Of a stretch of 64,000 nt of DNA, positions 1 through 8,797 are shown in pieces. Every line of letters begins with the position of its first letter. Within the stretch, counting starts at the first letter, position 1. Source of the DNA: Flavobacterium sp. I3-2 (GTDB lineage Bacteria > Bacteroidota > Bacteroidia > Flavobacteriales > Flavobacteriaceae). The position numbers were made by a program, and so were the translations under genes. Location: the NCBI RefSeq assembly GCF_013389595.1, contig NZ_CP058306.1:2542001-2606000 (forward strand). Reading direction: 5' to 3'. The notes under the pieces were generated by a model. That model saw only the letters and a program-made list of their open reading frames with translations. It ran no database searches and was not told where the DNA came from.

Positions 1-153
1 CAAGGTGGACAATGGAATACGATTTTTATTGAACAACCTTATTTACCTGACGGGATTTCAAAAGAATATATTCGTTGGTTATATACAGCGATGACTCGTG
101 CTAAAGAAAAATTATATTTGATTGGATTTAAAGATGATTTTTTTGAAAATTAA
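1..153 (+). CDS. RecD-like/UvrD-type ATP-dependent DNA helicase, C-terminal end (partial)
   Basis: Frame 1 is open from the window edge to a TAA and gives the last 50 residues of a protein. The stretch YTAMTRAKEKLYLIGF is the helicase motif VI of superfamily 1 UvrD/RecD enzymes, where the arginine contacts ATP. The preceding QGGQWNTIFIE matches the motif V region (usually K-x-Q-G-x-E-W/x-x-V). These enzymes unwind DNA during repair or recombination in the cytoplasm. The protein ends only a few residues after motif VI, as UvrD_C_2-type helicases do. The rest of the gene lies to the left, so the exact subfamily (RecD-like or UvrD) is inferred. Confidence 0.8.
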   Translation, partial: QGGQWNTIFIEQPYLPDGISKEYIRWLYTAMTRAKEKLYLIGFKDDFFEN

Positions 154-211
154 TTTAATCAAAAGGTGTTTAATTTTCAATTACTAACAACAAAATATAG
201 AAATTATAAAA

Positions 212-946
212 ATGAAAATAATAGCTGTAATTCCTGCGCGTTACGCATCGACACGTTTTCCTGCCAAACTTATGCAAGATTTAGGTGGTAAAACGGTTAT
301 TTTAAGAACTTACGAAGCTGCCAAAAACATCCAACTTTTTGATGATGTTTTTGTAGTAACTGATTCTGAAATTATTTTTAAAGAAATAGAATCGCACGGT
401 GGTAAAGTAATTATGAGCATTAAAGAACACGAAAGCGGAAGCGATAGAATTGCTGAAGCTGTCGAAAATATGGATATTGATGTGATTGTTAATGTTCAAG
501 GCGATGAACCTTTTATCAATAAAGAAGCTTTACAAAGTTTGGTTGAGGCTTTCAAAAACGATGTGGAGTCTAAAATTGATTTAGGTTCTGTGATGTTTGA
601 AATTAAAGATAAAGAAGAAATTGAAAATCCCAATAACGTTAAAGTTGTTGTTGATCAAAATAATTTTGCCTTGTATTTTTCACGCTCTGTAATTCCTTTT
701 CCTCGTGAAGAAAATGTTGGCGTTCGTTACATGAAACACATCGGAATTTATGCTTTTAGAAAATCGGCTTTAATGGATTTCTATAAATTACCGATGAAAA
801 GTTTAGAAGCATCAGAAAAATTAGAACAATTACGTTATATAGAATATGGTAAACGTATTAAAATGATTGAAACGGACAAAGGTTCAATCGGAATTGATAC
901 ACCAGAAGATTTAGAAAAAGCTAAAAAAATGCTAACATCGATGTAG
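212..946 (+). CDS. kdsB: 3-deoxy-manno-octulosonate cytidylyltransferase (CMP-Kdo synthetase)
   Basis: KdsB joins CTP and Kdo to CMP-Kdo, the activated sugar used for the lipopolysaccharide inner core; it is cytosolic. At 244 residues it has the family length. Visible motifs are the N-terminal nucleotide-binding signature [13 protein letters not shown] (residues 7-19), VVTD near 48, [11 protein letters not shown] near 73 and [10 protein letters not shown] near 93, which includes the metal-binding Asp. The ATG start immediately precedes the conserved first beta strand. It lies 58 bp after the helicase gene on the same strand. The matching Kdo-8-phosphate synthase gene kdsA is also in this window, at 25513-26331. 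Confidence 0.97.
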   Translation: MKIIAVIPARYASTRFPAKLMQDLGGKTVILRTYEAAKNIQLFDDVFVVTDSEIIFKEIESHGGKVIMSIKEHESGSDRIAEAVENMDIDVIVNVQGDEPFINKEALQSLVEAFKNDVESKIDLGSVMFEIKDKEEIENPNNVKVVVDQNNFALYFSRSVIPFPREENVGVRYMKHIGIYAFRKSALMDFYKLPMKSLEASEKLEQLRYIEYGKRIKMIETDKGSIGIDTPEDLEKAKKMLTSM

Positions 947-982
947 AATTTAAGTACTCGTCGTACATTTGAAATAAAAAAA

Positions 983-1576
983 ATGAAAAAAATATTAAGT
1001 TTAGTTCTTGTTACAACTTCTTTGATTTTAACAAGTTGTGGGATTAATGATACCAAAAGCGAAATTGAAAATCTTGCGAAATGTAAGTTTGAAATCAAGT
1101 CGATAAAAGAAATGAATATTGCCGGAACTCCTTTAGATAAAATAGTTAAAAACGGAAATTTAGATTTGGGACGTTTGCCAAATATTGCAATTGCGGCTTT
1201 ACAAAAAAACATTCCACTTGATGCTGTTGTAAATTTAGAAATCCAAAATCCGACAGATAAAAAAGCTTCGATTGACGAATTTGATTATATTATTTTATTC
1301 GAAAATCATGAACTTGCAAAAGGAGTTGTAGATCAACAAATTTCAGTTGCGGCAAAAGAAACTTCAATTATTCCGATTAAAATCGAAGGTGAAATTTACA
1401 ACATGATTTTTGGAAATGATAAAGCACTTTTGAATTTTTTATTAGGTGATAATTCAGCTAAAGCTAATTTTACAATTAAAGTAAAACCTACATTTACCAT
1501 AGCGGGTCAAAAAATTAAATATCCCGGATACATCAGTATCGACAAGCAATTGAGTAGAGAGATTTTATTTAGATAA
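983..1576 (+). CDS. Lipoprotein, LEA type 2-like
   Basis: This is a 197-residue exported lipoprotein with a hydrophobic signal segment and a lipobox LTSC at residues 16-19. The body alternates short beta strands; a stretch around 75-125 (VNLEIQNPTDKKASIDEFDY, then ILFENHELAKG) resembles the water-stress/LEA type 2 beta-sandwich, in which a polar 'NP' loop follows the first strand. No catalytic residues are recognisable. It follows kdsB by 36 bp and may be co-transcribed with it. It ends at a strong hairpin terminator. The LEA2 assignment is by pattern only. Confidence 0.7.
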   Translation: MKKILSLVLVTTSLILTSCGINDTKSEIENLAKCKFEIKSIKEMNIAGTPLDKIVKNGNLDLGRLPNIAIAALQKNIPLDAVVNLEIQNPTDKKASIDEFDYIILFENHELAKGVVDQQISVAAKETSIIPIKIEGEIYNMIFGNDKALLNFLLGDNSAKANFTIKVKPTFTIAGQKIKYPGYISIDKQLSREILFR

Positions 1577-1579
1577 ACC

Positions 1580-1613
1580 AAAAGCCTTTTCAAATAAACG
1601 AAAAGGCTTTTTT
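1580..1613. terminator. Intrinsic terminator between convergent genes
   Basis: A perfect inverted repeat AAAAGCCTTTTC / GAAAAGGCTTTT with an 8-base loop ends in a T run on the plus strand and has an A run on the other side. It can stop both the kdsB-lipoprotein unit and the opposing gene at 1633. Confidence 0.85.
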
Positions 1614-1632
1614 AAAGTGTTTTTTAGTGGTT

Positions 1633-2169
1633 TTATCTTAAATTATATTTATGAAGTAGTAAGTTAGTTAATGAATTTTCAGTGTTAGATTTTCTGTTTT
1701 TGAAATGTTTCCAATAAGATTTACCGTTAATCATTTTGAAACTATATTCTTCAATATCGCGATTATTTTCTCCATCTTGAATATAAATTGAAAATTCAGG
1801 TATTTCATTTTCAAACAAACCATCTTTTTTTAACTCTTTTAAACATTCGATTAAAAGTAAATCTAATTCTTCTTTAGTCAATGAATTCAACTTGAAAACA
1901 ATTTCTTGTTCTAGTGGGGCGTGTTCATTAGATGAAAGATTCATTTCAGTTGCCGACCAAAGTTCTGGATAGTAAACTGACTTTTTTTCAAATTTATCTT
2001 TTAAATTTTTTAATGTTCCAGATACAGGAAGATAAATGGTACTAAAATTGTTTACTCTGTTTAATATAAAAGTGTATAATCGATAATAACCACTTTGTTT
2101 TTTAATTTCAAAAAAGTTATCCCTGATTTTTTCTTTCATACTTTCTTTTAAGGCTAATGTAGTTTCCAT
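1633..2169 (-). CDS. Hypothetical cytoplasmic protein (178 aa)
   Basis: I do not recognise this family. The open frame extends to a TTG six bases upstream, but the ATG at 2169 (METTLALKES) is the more likely start. The protein is soluble, with no signal peptide or membrane segment. Its N-terminal third is basic and helical, its middle (SLTKEELDLLLIECLKELKK) is a strongly amphipathic helix, and the C-terminus has the aromatic run SYWKHFKNRK. It stands alone: 240 bp of AT-rich DNA without a gene separates it from the next minus-strand cluster. Confidence 0.6.
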   Translation of the reverse strand: METTLALKESMKEKIRDNFFEIKKQSGYYRLYTFILNRVNNFSTIYLPVSGTLKNLKDKFEKKSVYYPELWSATEMNLSSNEHAPLEQEIVFKLNSLTKEELDLLLIECLKELKKDGLFENEIPEFSIYIQDGENNRDIEEYSFKMINGKSYWKHFKNRKSNTENSLTNLLLHKYNLR

Positions 2170-2409
2170 GGGCAATTTTTTTTAAAAACATTATCTATAT
2201 TTAATTCTTTTGTAAAATAAATATACAGTAATTTTTGTGTTAAAAAAAATAAATATATATTAAATTTTAGTTTTTTTTAATTAATTAAAGTATTTTATTA
2301 TGAATATTTTTCTATGACTAGTTTAGATAATAGATGATTTTTAAGTAAATGCAAACATTTTGACTTATCAATATTATTTATATTTTAAACTTCAAAACAA
2401 TTTAGTTTT

Positions 2410-3606
2410 TTACCTAATAATTTCAAGACCAAATTGATTTTTGAATTTTTCAGGAACAATAAAATTCATGTTTTTAAGATTCATAAAAACAGTTAACTTA
2501 TTTCCATTGATGTCTGTAAATATCAATTCATTTTGATCATATTTATCGACAGTTCCTTTAAAATTTAAAAAGGGGATTTCTTTTTCGTTTTTGTAATAAG
2601 TTAAAGTTGAATAATCAACATTTTCTCGAATATTCCAAAATGGTTTCATGACTTGACCAAGCATTGGAATTGGATAAAAATTTGCATTATCGATTTCTAC
2701 TTCATCATTTGGGTATTTATCAGTAAGATATTTTTCAACAGAATCTCTTTCGTTTTCAACACTTTTTATTGTTTTTAGTAATTTTAAATCCGAATCAAAA
2801 ATGAATAAATTATCATTAATATTGAATGAAACAATATCAAAATCTTCTTCATAATAAAAATGCCAAGGTAAAAGGTCTGTTGTTTTATTTTCTTGAATTT
2901 TAATAATTTCTGTTTCTTTCGTTTTTACTTCACCATCTTTTTGTTTTGGTGTTTTTCTATAGTTATAAAAATGAAAATTCAATTCGAATGAATCCAACCA
3001 ATCTGCAGTTATTTTTACTTTATTAATCTGTGTTAATGTTTTTTTGTTTTCTAAAACATACAAATAAAAAACATCCTTTGGTTCAGGTTCAGCTTTTAGA
3101 ATTTTATTGAAGTTCGAATTGCTTTGAGTTGTTTTTTTCTTTTTAACGACTTCTTTTTCTTTAACGACAATATATAAAAAACGATGATTTATCATTTTTA
3201 AATCATCAAGGTTTTCTTTTTTGATAAAGGGAGGTAATTTTAATTTTGTTCCAGATTTATTTCCAAAAAAATAATTTTCTTTTCCGACTTTTGCTATCGA
3301 AAAATATTCATCTTCACAGTAAAAAACATTAGGTTTTAATTCGTCGAAAACTTGTCTTTCACCTGTTTCTAAATTTATTAAAACGTCTTTTTTATTAGCA
3401 TCTTTGAAAAATGCTTGACCTTTTATATAGTTATAATCATTATATTTTATAAAGTTACCTTCGATTGTTTCTTTTCCATCTTCTGAAGTTAAGCCATAGT
3501 TTTCGTTGTATTTGTACGGAAAATATTTTTGTTGTGCTATTGTTAAGATGGGTAATAACAAAGCGGTAATAAATAAAAATTTAAATTTTATAAGTGGTGG
3601 TTTCAT
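2410..3606 (-). CDS. Exported protein of unknown function (398 aa)
   Basis: A type I signal peptide (hydrophobic core FLFITALLLPILTIAQ, residues 10-25) precedes a mature domain rich in beta strand and aromatic residues. Repeating strand-turn units such as YGLTSEDGKETIEG and KDVLINLETGERQVFD suggest a propeller or WG-like repeat fold, but the WG signature is weak. A lysine-rich linker (KEKEVVKKKKTTQ) sits near residue 150. It is the last gene of a seven-gene minus-strand run reaching back to 7657; the gap to its upstream neighbour is 39 bp. Location is probably periplasm or surface. Function is unknown. Confidence 0.6.
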   Translation of the reverse strand: MKPPLIKFKFLFITALLLPILTIAQQKYFPYKYNENYGLTSEDGKETIEGNFIKYNDYNYIKGQAFFKDANKKDVLINLETGERQVFDELKPNVFYCEDEYFSIAKVGKENYFFGNKSGTKLKLPPFIKKENLDDLKMINHRFLYIVVKEKEVVKKKKTTQSNSNFNKILKAEPEPKDVFYLYVLENKKTLTQINKVKITADWLDSFELNFHFYNYRKTPKQKDGEVKTKETEIIKIQENKTTDLLPWHFYYEEDFDIVSFNINDNLFIFDSDLKLLKTIKSVENERDSVEKYLTDKYPNDEVEIDNANFYPIPMLGQVMKPFWNIRENVDYSTLTYYKNEKEIPFLNFKGTVDKYDQNELIFTDINGNKLTVFMNLKNMNFIVPEKFKNQFGLEIIR

Positions 3607-3645
3607 AATATTCTTTTTGTTTAATTTTCTTTTAAATAATCATGA

Positions 3646-4239
3646 CTATTTTGAATTAAATATCTGTTTTTTTTCTTTGTAATATAAAGTACTACATTTT
3701 TCGCTAAAATTGAAATATGTATCTTCTCCAAAGTCTTCTAAATTAATAATTCCGAATTTCATTTTGGTTTTGATTGTTGGTAATTTTATCAATTCACCAT
3801 TTTCGTCATTCGCTAGATGGTCATACACGTTCCAATTGCCAATATAATCATTGGTTAATAAATTAACGCTAGATTCACCTGAACCATCATTTGCTGCATT
3901 TCCAAATTCATAACGACTCATGCCAATTAATTGTATTTTTTTGGTTTTCTTATTGTATCTGAACTGATTTTTATATCCAGCTCGCATCCAATCATTAAAA
4001 AAAGTAAAACCATTTTTACTATCGATTATTCCTGACATTTCATTTAAAATTTCGATTGGTTTGCTTTTTATTTCTTTGAAGTTTTGTGATGAAAGCATGC
4101 AAATTATTCTAGATTCATTTGTATTAACGTAAACAGAATCAATAATTCCGTCAAAATCTAAATCTTTGGTAAATTTTTCTTGGCCTAATACAGAGAAATG
4201 AATTAAAAATAGCATTGCAAAATGTATCATCTTTTTCAT
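3646..4239 (-). CDS. Exported protein with a DxDxDG-like loop near its N-terminus
   Basis: This 197-residue protein has a signal peptide (MKKMIHFAMLFLIHFSVLGQ). The mature chain begins with DLDFDGIIDSVYV, an Asp-rich loop followed by a strand of the kind found in FG-GAP-like and calcium-binding exported proteins. A similar loop, DLNNDGLIDKAIVL, occurs in the lipoprotein at 5818-6549 of the same cluster. The rest is beta-rich and unfamiliar. It is 19 bp from its upstream neighbour and 39 bp from its downstream neighbour, so very probably co-transcribed. Metal binding is inferred from the loop alone. Confidence 0.6.
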   Translation of the reverse strand: MKKMIHFAMLFLIHFSVLGQEKFTKDLDFDGIIDSVYVNTNESRIICMLSSQNFKEIKSKPIEILNEMSGIIDSKNGFTFFNDWMRAGYKNQFRYNKKTKKIQLIGMSRYEFGNAANDGSGESSVNLLTNDYIGNWNVYDHLANDENGELIKLPTIKTKMKFGIINLEDFGEDTYFNFSEKCSTLYYKEKKQIFNSK

Positions 4240-4258
4240 AATTAGGATTTTAAACGGT

Positions 4259-5239
4259 TTATTTAGTAAAATACAATTGGTAATTTCCGTTCGAATTTAA
4301 AATATAAACAGATTCTCCACTAACGCCAAATGTTCCATTCCAACTGATATAATCAAAATACAAATTAAGTATTTGCCCATCTTTTTTTAGAATATTAAAT
4401 TTTTTATTCTTTTCAAAAACGCCAATTACATTTGATTGATAAACGTCATACTTACATTCGTAATCGCTTGAAGTAATTAATTTTAATTTTTGATTTTCGT
4501 ATAAATAGTAATCCCATTTATTGTTTTCAAATACCATGATGTAATTTCCGATAAACGCTGCATTTTTATATTTGATTTCAGTTAGGTAAGTTCCATTTGC
4601 ATGAGCAATACCAAATTTATTATCTTTTTTTAAAATCAAAAGATTGTCATTATTTTCATACATCAAAAATTGTTGTTGACTTATAGAATCAAATTCCATT
4701 TTAAAAACATTTTCTTCTTTACTGTTTTTAATTTTATTAAATGAAAATTTTCCGTTATTTAAAGTTTTTATATAATAATCTGGACTTGCAGGTTCCGCAC
4801 AATAGATGTAACCTTTTTCTTGGCGACCTAATTTTAAATCATAAATAAATTTGTCGTTATTAAAAAGAACATATTTTTCATACGAACTAAAAAATGGAGC
4901 TGTTTCACTTTTTGAATCGTAAACAATTTTCCCTTTTTTATCGATTAATTTCCAATGCTTTTTTTGTTTAACAATAGCTGTTTTTCCTACAAATGGATAA
5001 GCCATTTCAAAGCCTTCTGAAATAATTTTTTTGTTGGTTTTACTATCAAAATAATAAAACAAATTTTTAGAATTAGATTTTTCACTTTTTACGTACGTTT
5101 CTGAATCGGTAAGTAAAACGGTTTCACTTAAAATGCTAAAATTGATTCTATCTTCAAAAGGCTTTATGTAATTTTGAGCCAATGCTATATTATTCATAAA
5201 TAATAGAAAAAAAATAATTTTTAAATAGTTGGTTTTCAT
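4259..5239 (-). CDS. Exported WG-repeat-like protein
   Basis: This 326-residue protein has a signal peptide (ending near NIALAQ, residue 22). It contains several strand-turn units of the WG-repeat type, in which an N-K-x-G/W start leads to a short strand and a G-x turn: KHWKLIDKKGKIVYDSK, DNKFGIAHANGTYLTEIKY and NNKWDYYLYENQKLKL. WG-repeat proteins are widespread exported proteins in Bacteroidota and lack a defined biochemical role. It lies 11 bp from the acetyltransferase gene upstream and 19 bp from the next gene downstream. The repeat assignment is by eye. Confidence 0.6.
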   Translation of the reverse strand: MKTNYLKIIFFLLFMNNIALAQNYIKPFEDRINFSILSETVLLTDSETYVKSEKSNSKNLFYYFDSKTNKKIISEGFEMAYPFVGKTAIVKQKKHWKLIDKKGKIVYDSKSETAPFFSSYEKYVLFNNDKFIYDLKLGRQEKGYIYCAEPASPDYYIKTLNNGKFSFNKIKNSKEENVFKMEFDSISQQQFLMYENNDNLLILKKDNKFGIAHANGTYLTEIKYKNAAFIGNYIMVFENNKWDYYLYENQKLKLITSSDYECKYDVYQSNVIGVFEKNKKFNILKKDGQILNLYFDYISWNGTFGVSGESVYILNSNGNYQLYFTK

Positions 5240-5250
5240 AAGCTTTTGAT

Positions 5251-5802
5251 TTACAAATTCATAAACATAGTAAGATTATCAGAATAAATACCATCTCTTT
5301 TAAAAAAGTTTTTGATAATTCCACTTTCAACAAACCCCATCTTGCGATATAAACCTAAGCCTAAAGAATTTTCTGTATAAACTTGCAACCAAATAAGTTC
5401 TAGAATTGAATTTAGTTTTGCCCAATTAATAATTTCGTTAAGTAGGGCAGTTCCAAGTCCTAAATTTTGCCATTCATTAAGCATTCCCATACCAATTACT
5501 GCGGTATGTTCCATCATTTTTCTTTGACTTCCGGTCAAATCAATATTACCGATAATTTCCCCATCAAGTTCAGCAATGAGTAGAATGGAATTAGTTGCGT
5601 TTAAGAAAGATTGAATCCAATTGCGTTCTTGTTCAATGGTCAATTTAATTTCTTGTTTAAATTTTGGGATATATTTGCTGTCAGAAATGTATTTTTTGAT
5701 GCAGTTAAGAAGTTCTTCTGCATCATTAATTTGAGCTTCTCTGATGATAATTTTTTTATTGTTTTTCAGAGTTATGATTTTACTTTCGAATTCATTCTTC
5801 AT
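5251..5802 (-). CDS. GNAT family N-acetyltransferase
   Basis: A cytosolic 183-residue acetyltransferase that would move an acetyl group from acetyl-CoA to an amine. The fold signature is clear: the N-terminal IIIREAQINDAEELL segment, strand LIAELDGEIIGNIDL (residues 75-89), the acetyl-CoA pyrophosphate loop QNLGLGTA (112-119) and the C-terminal IWLQVYTENSLGLGLYRKMGF. It resembles the RimI/RimJ-like subgroup. The substrate cannot be told. It is the only cytosolic enzyme inside a run of exported proteins, separated from its neighbours by 11 and 15 bp. Confidence 0.9.
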   Translation of the reverse strand: MKNEFESKIITLKNNKKIIIREAQINDAEELLNCIKKYISDSKYIPKFKQEIKLTIEQERNWIQSFLNATNSILLIAELDGEIIGNIDLTGSQRKMMEHTAVIGMGMLNEWQNLGLGTALLNEIINWAKLNSILELIWLQVYTENSLGLGLYRKMGFVESGIIKNFFKRDGIYSDNLTMFMNL

Positions 5803-5817
5803 TGTTATAAAATTGAT

Positions 5818-6549
5818 TTACCAATTGCTATCCAAACCATTAAAAGCAATTGCGATTACATTTTCTGGAGCATCTTTTTCAAAACGATATGTTTCATTTT
5901 TTAATTTATATGTTTTGCTTTTAGATTCCATTTCTTCGGTCATCGTATTGGTGATTTCTTCTGTTAATTCAGCTTTCTCTAAATTGTAATATAAGTTTTG
6001 CCAACTTCCGGCGCCTATATTGTAAGTTTCGATATAAACAAAAATAAAATCGTTATCGATAAATTTATAATGACTAAATATATTTCCTACAGGTTCACCA
6101 GAACCGTATAGATTAATTTTAAGAATACCGTTTTCAATTTCTAAACTTTCGTCAATATAAGATTTAAAATCATTTTCTAAATATTCGGCAGGTATGGCAA
6201 CAGTTGATACTTTATCTAATGAAAAAGTTTTATCATTGTTTTGAAGTAAGATTAAAACAGGTCGTTCTGTGGTTTTATCATTTTTATTTGCTAAAACAAT
6301 TGCTTTATCTATTAAACCATCGTTATTTAAATCGCCAGAAGCTTCATATTGAATTACATAAAAACTTGAATTTGGTATAAAATCTGCTACTTTTTTTCCG
6401 GTTTTAGGAAAGACAATTTCAGTTTCCTGAATCGTTTCGGAAGTTTCAGTTACCAATGGATTATTTTCTACAACAATTGTTTCTTTTTTTTGTTTATCAC
6501 ACGAAATGAAATTCAAAAGAAGAAAACTAAATAATATTGAATTTTTCAT
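5818..6549 (-). CDS. Lipoprotein with a DxNxDG-like loop
   Basis: This 243-residue lipoprotein has a lipobox FISC at residues 14-17. After a Thr/Glu-rich linker comes a domain starting near residue 55 (VADFIPNSSFYVIQYEASGD) with the loop DLNNDGLIDKAIVLAN, which looks like a calcium-binding/FG-GAP-type Asp loop. Exported proteins with this 'D-N-D-G-x-x-D' start are common in Bacteroidota, but their roles are unknown. It is 15 bp from the GNAT gene downstream and 18 bp from the DUF4919 gene upstream. Confidence 0.65.
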   Translation of the reverse strand: MKNSILFSFLLLNFISCDKQKKETIVVENNPLVTETSETIQETEIVFPKTGKKVADFIPNSSFYVIQYEASGDLNNDGLIDKAIVLANKNDKTTERPVLILLQNNDKTFSLDKVSTVAIPAEYLENDFKSYIDESLEIENGILKINLYGSGEPVGNIFSHYKFIDNDFIFVYIETYNIGAGSWQNLYYNLEKAELTEEITNTMTEEMESKSKTYKLKNETYRFEKDAPENVIAIAFNGLDSNW

Positions 6550-6567
6550 AGAATGATATAGATAAAA

Positions 6568-7230
6568 TTATTCAACGTCTTTCAGAATAAAATAGGCCAT
6601 CACTACAGTTGTATCAAAATAAATTTTTTGTTTTTCACCATTCATTTTGACTTTAACTTTATTGCAAACAATGCCTTCTTTTGTAAATTCTATATCTTTA
6701 CTTATGATATCAGCTTTTAAAAAAGCTAACACAGCAAATATTTCAGAACCTTGAACGACATAATATCCCGTTTTGCAAGTTTTTCCGTCACCACTTTTGA
6801 GAATTGAATCTTTAAGACCAGTTGCAATATTTTTATGTTTAAAAGCTTCGTTTTCCATTTTATTCTCAAGGTAAAAACGACCTAAAATAGAGTGAATAGA
6901 AATTTCGGTATAATCAACTTCTAAAATCTGATTGCATTGTTCTATGATTTTATCAATATTTTTTGGTTCATCATTTAATAAATCGGTGAGTTTATCAAAC
7001 ATCGGATTTTTCAAATCTTGGTTCATAAATTCAAGACTAAGTGAATATGCAATTCTAAAATCTGAATAATCTATATTTGTTTGACCTGTCTTTAATTCAG
7101 AAACATAATTGGTATATGAATCTTTTGTTGTAATTAATTCTCCAGAATTGTGTTTTTGTGCTTTTACAACGCTACAAATCGATAATAAGCAAATACTAAA
7201 AAAAAATTGTAAAACTGTTTTTTTTAACAT
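6568..7230 (-). CDS. DUF4919 family exported protein
   Basis: This 220-residue protein has a signal peptide (LLSICSVVKAQ, about residues 15-25). The conserved DUF4919 pattern is visible: Y-x-D-F-R near residue 55, a helical middle with the TPR-like segment IEQCNQILEVDYTEISIHSILG, and the hallmark DSILKSGDGKTCKTGYYVV near 141-159. DUF4919 proteins are Bacteroidota-specific and have no known biochemical function. It belongs to the seven-gene run and sits 43 bp after the small lipoprotein that opens it. Confidence 0.8.
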   Translation of the reverse strand: MLKKTVLQFFFSICLLSICSVVKAQKHNSGELITTKDSYTNYVSELKTGQTNIDYSDFRIAYSLSLEFMNQDLKNPMFDKLTDLLNDEPKNIDKIIEQCNQILEVDYTEISIHSILGRFYLENKMENEAFKHKNIATGLKDSILKSGDGKTCKTGYYVVQGSEIFAVLAFLKADIISKDIEFTKEGIVCNKVKVKMNGEKQKIYFDTTVVMAYFILKDVE

Positions 7231-7273
7231 GACAATTATTTTTAAATGGTTTGTAGCTAAAAATTAAATTATT

Positions 7274-7657
7274 TTAATTCAATTTATAAATATCTTCATA
7301 AAGCATATATTCTTTCCGACCAAGAGTATAGATAACATTTCCGTTTTCGTCCATTATTATTGCAATATCATCAGTTGTCGCATTCGGAAAATGAATTTGA
7401 TAACCTCTACCATCAGCAAGTTTAATTCCATAAGTTTTTATGCCATTACTTGTTTTAATCGAATTTTGACTGTAATTGTACTCTCTGAAATTACCTAGCG
7501 TATCTTTCACTGAAAACGAATCAAGTTCGAAATTAATATCTACTTGATTACCATTAGGGTTTGTTGCTTTCCATTGACCTTGATAAGTGTCGGAACCGCT
7601 ACAAGAAATAAGTGTTATAAATACTAATAAGAGTAATAAAAATTTGTTTGATTTCAT
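7274..7657 (-). CDS. Small lipoprotein, first gene of the exported-protein cluster
   Basis: This 127-residue lipoprotein has a lipobox LISC at residues 16-19 followed by SGSDTYQGQWKATNPNG. The W-x-A-x-x-x-x-G opening and alternating strands suggest a lipocalin-like small beta barrel, a guess from pattern only. It is the promoter-proximal gene of the minus-strand run down to 2410. The 170 bp upstream of it are AT-rich and include the terminator of the neighbouring acyltransferase gene. Function unknown. Confidence 0.65.
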   Translation of the reverse strand: MKSNKFLLLLLVFITLISCSGSDTYQGQWKATNPNGNQVDINFELDSFSVKDTLGNFREYNYSQNSIKTSNGIKTYGIKLADGRGYQIHFPNATTDDIAIIMDENGNVIYTLGRKEYMLYEDIYKLN

Positions 7658-7783
7658 ATTAAAATTTTAATTTATAAACGAATTGAATACGTGAAATAAG
7701 TTAATTTGTTGAGATTGTATTACTAATTTATAAAAAATATGTTTAATTATGATAGGAATAAATGTTTTTTAAAATTTTAATAA

Positions 7784-7820
7784 AAAAAAACGATTCTTAA
7801 AATTAAGAATCGTTTTTTTT
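7784..7820 (-). terminator. Intrinsic terminator of the acyltransferase gene
   Basis: Inverted repeat AACGATTCTTAA / TTAAGAATCGTT flanked by A and T runs, directly after the stop of the acyltransferase gene at 7828 on the minus strand. Confidence 0.85.
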
Positions 7821-7827
7821 AAATTTT

Positions 7828-8712
7828 TTAGTTTTCATTTTTTTTACCGATATGTTTCCAACGTTTGTGGGTCCAAAAATAATAATCGGGTTTTTCAAGA
7901 ATTTGTTGTTCAGATAATTTTAAAAAACGTTTTGTGATTGCATATTTTTCTTCTTGCAGAACACAATCTGAAATCGGAATAAATTCCGCTTCATAAAAGC
8001 CACGTTTTACTTTTGAAACTTTAAGATAAAGAACATTCATGTCTAAATCACGAGCTAAATTTTCTGCGCCCATATGAACTGGAACTTCATGACCCAAAAA
8101 ATATTCCCAATGTAAACCTTTTCTTAAACTTGGAGTTTGATCACTTAAGAATAAATAAATTCCATGTAAATCTTTACTTTGATTGTGTTTAATTTTCTTT
8201 ACTGTATCTTTTGTGCTAATCAATTCGGCATCAAATTTCGAACGCATATCACGAACCAATTTATCAAAACGCGGATTACTTAATTTTTTATATATTCCGA
8301 AACCTTTAAAATCTATATATTTTCCTAAAATAATTACCCATTCCCAACTTGCATAATGTGGAGTCATCAAGATGATACTTTTGTTTTTCTTTTCGAACTC
8401 TTTGACCAATTCAATGTTTTTGAATTGGTATCTTTTTTTCATTTCGTCTTCAGAAATAGTAAGTGTTTTTGCCATTTCTAAAAACATATCACACAACTGA
8501 TGATAAAAATTTTTTTCAATTTTCAGACGTTCTTTGTCAGAAAGATGTGGGAGCGTAATCTTTAAATTTTGACGAACGGTTTTTCTTCTATATCCAATTA
8601 TTTTATAAAGAAAGAAGTAAACACAATCCGAAAGAAAATATAATATAGGAAATGGTAATATTGAAATACACCATAAAATCGCGTAGACTAAATAATAAAC
8701 TATTGCGCCCAT
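7828..8712 (-). CDS. Lysophospholipid/lipid A acyltransferase (LpxL/HtrB family)
   Basis: A 294-residue inner-membrane acyltransferase that adds a secondary acyl chain, most likely to lipid A. The N-terminal 45 residues hold a hydrophobic membrane anchor. The catalytic H-X4-E motif is H119-YASW-E124, and the downstream substrate/acyl-donor block FLSDQTPSL is at 189-197. Length matches the LpxL/HtrB family. Expressed alone: a Bacteroidota -7 element lies just upstream and a terminator directly downstream. Whether it acts on lipid A or on another lipid such as ornithine lipid cannot be decided from sequence alone. Confidence 0.88.
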   Translation of the reverse strand: MGAIVYYLVYAILWCISILPFPILYFLSDCVYFFLYKIIGYRRKTVRQNLKITLPHLSDKERLKIEKNFYHQLCDMFLEMAKTLTISEDEMKKRYQFKNIELVKEFEKKNKSIILMTPHYASWEWVIILGKYIDFKGFGIYKKLSNPRFDKLVRDMRSKFDAELISTKDTVKKIKHNQSKDLHGIYLFLSDQTPSLRKGLHWEYFLGHEVPVHMGAENLARDLDMNVLYLKVSKVKRGFYEAEFIPISDCVLQEEKYAITKRFLKLSEQQILEKPDYYFWTHKRWKHIGKKNEN

Positions 8713-8726
8713 AAATAACTTTTTTA

Positions 8727-8754
8727 CAAAGATACTTTAATATTGAATTTTTCA
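8727..8754 (-). promoter_or_regulatory. Bacteroidota-type promoter of the acyltransferase gene
   Basis: On the minus strand a TTG (8752-8754) and TATCTTTG (8727-8734) are separated by 17 bp, fitting the Bacteroidota sigma consensus TTG...TAnnTTTG. The transcript start would lie about 8 bases before the ATG at 8712, so the leader would be very short. Confidence 0.55.
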
Positions 8755-8797
8755 ATAAAAAAAAGGATTAATTAGTATCTTCGTTTTTTTAAATATT

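Noticed and set aside
2176..2409. A hidden small gene in the AT-rich gap
   Set aside because: All frames are short and AT-driven without a plausible start or motif.
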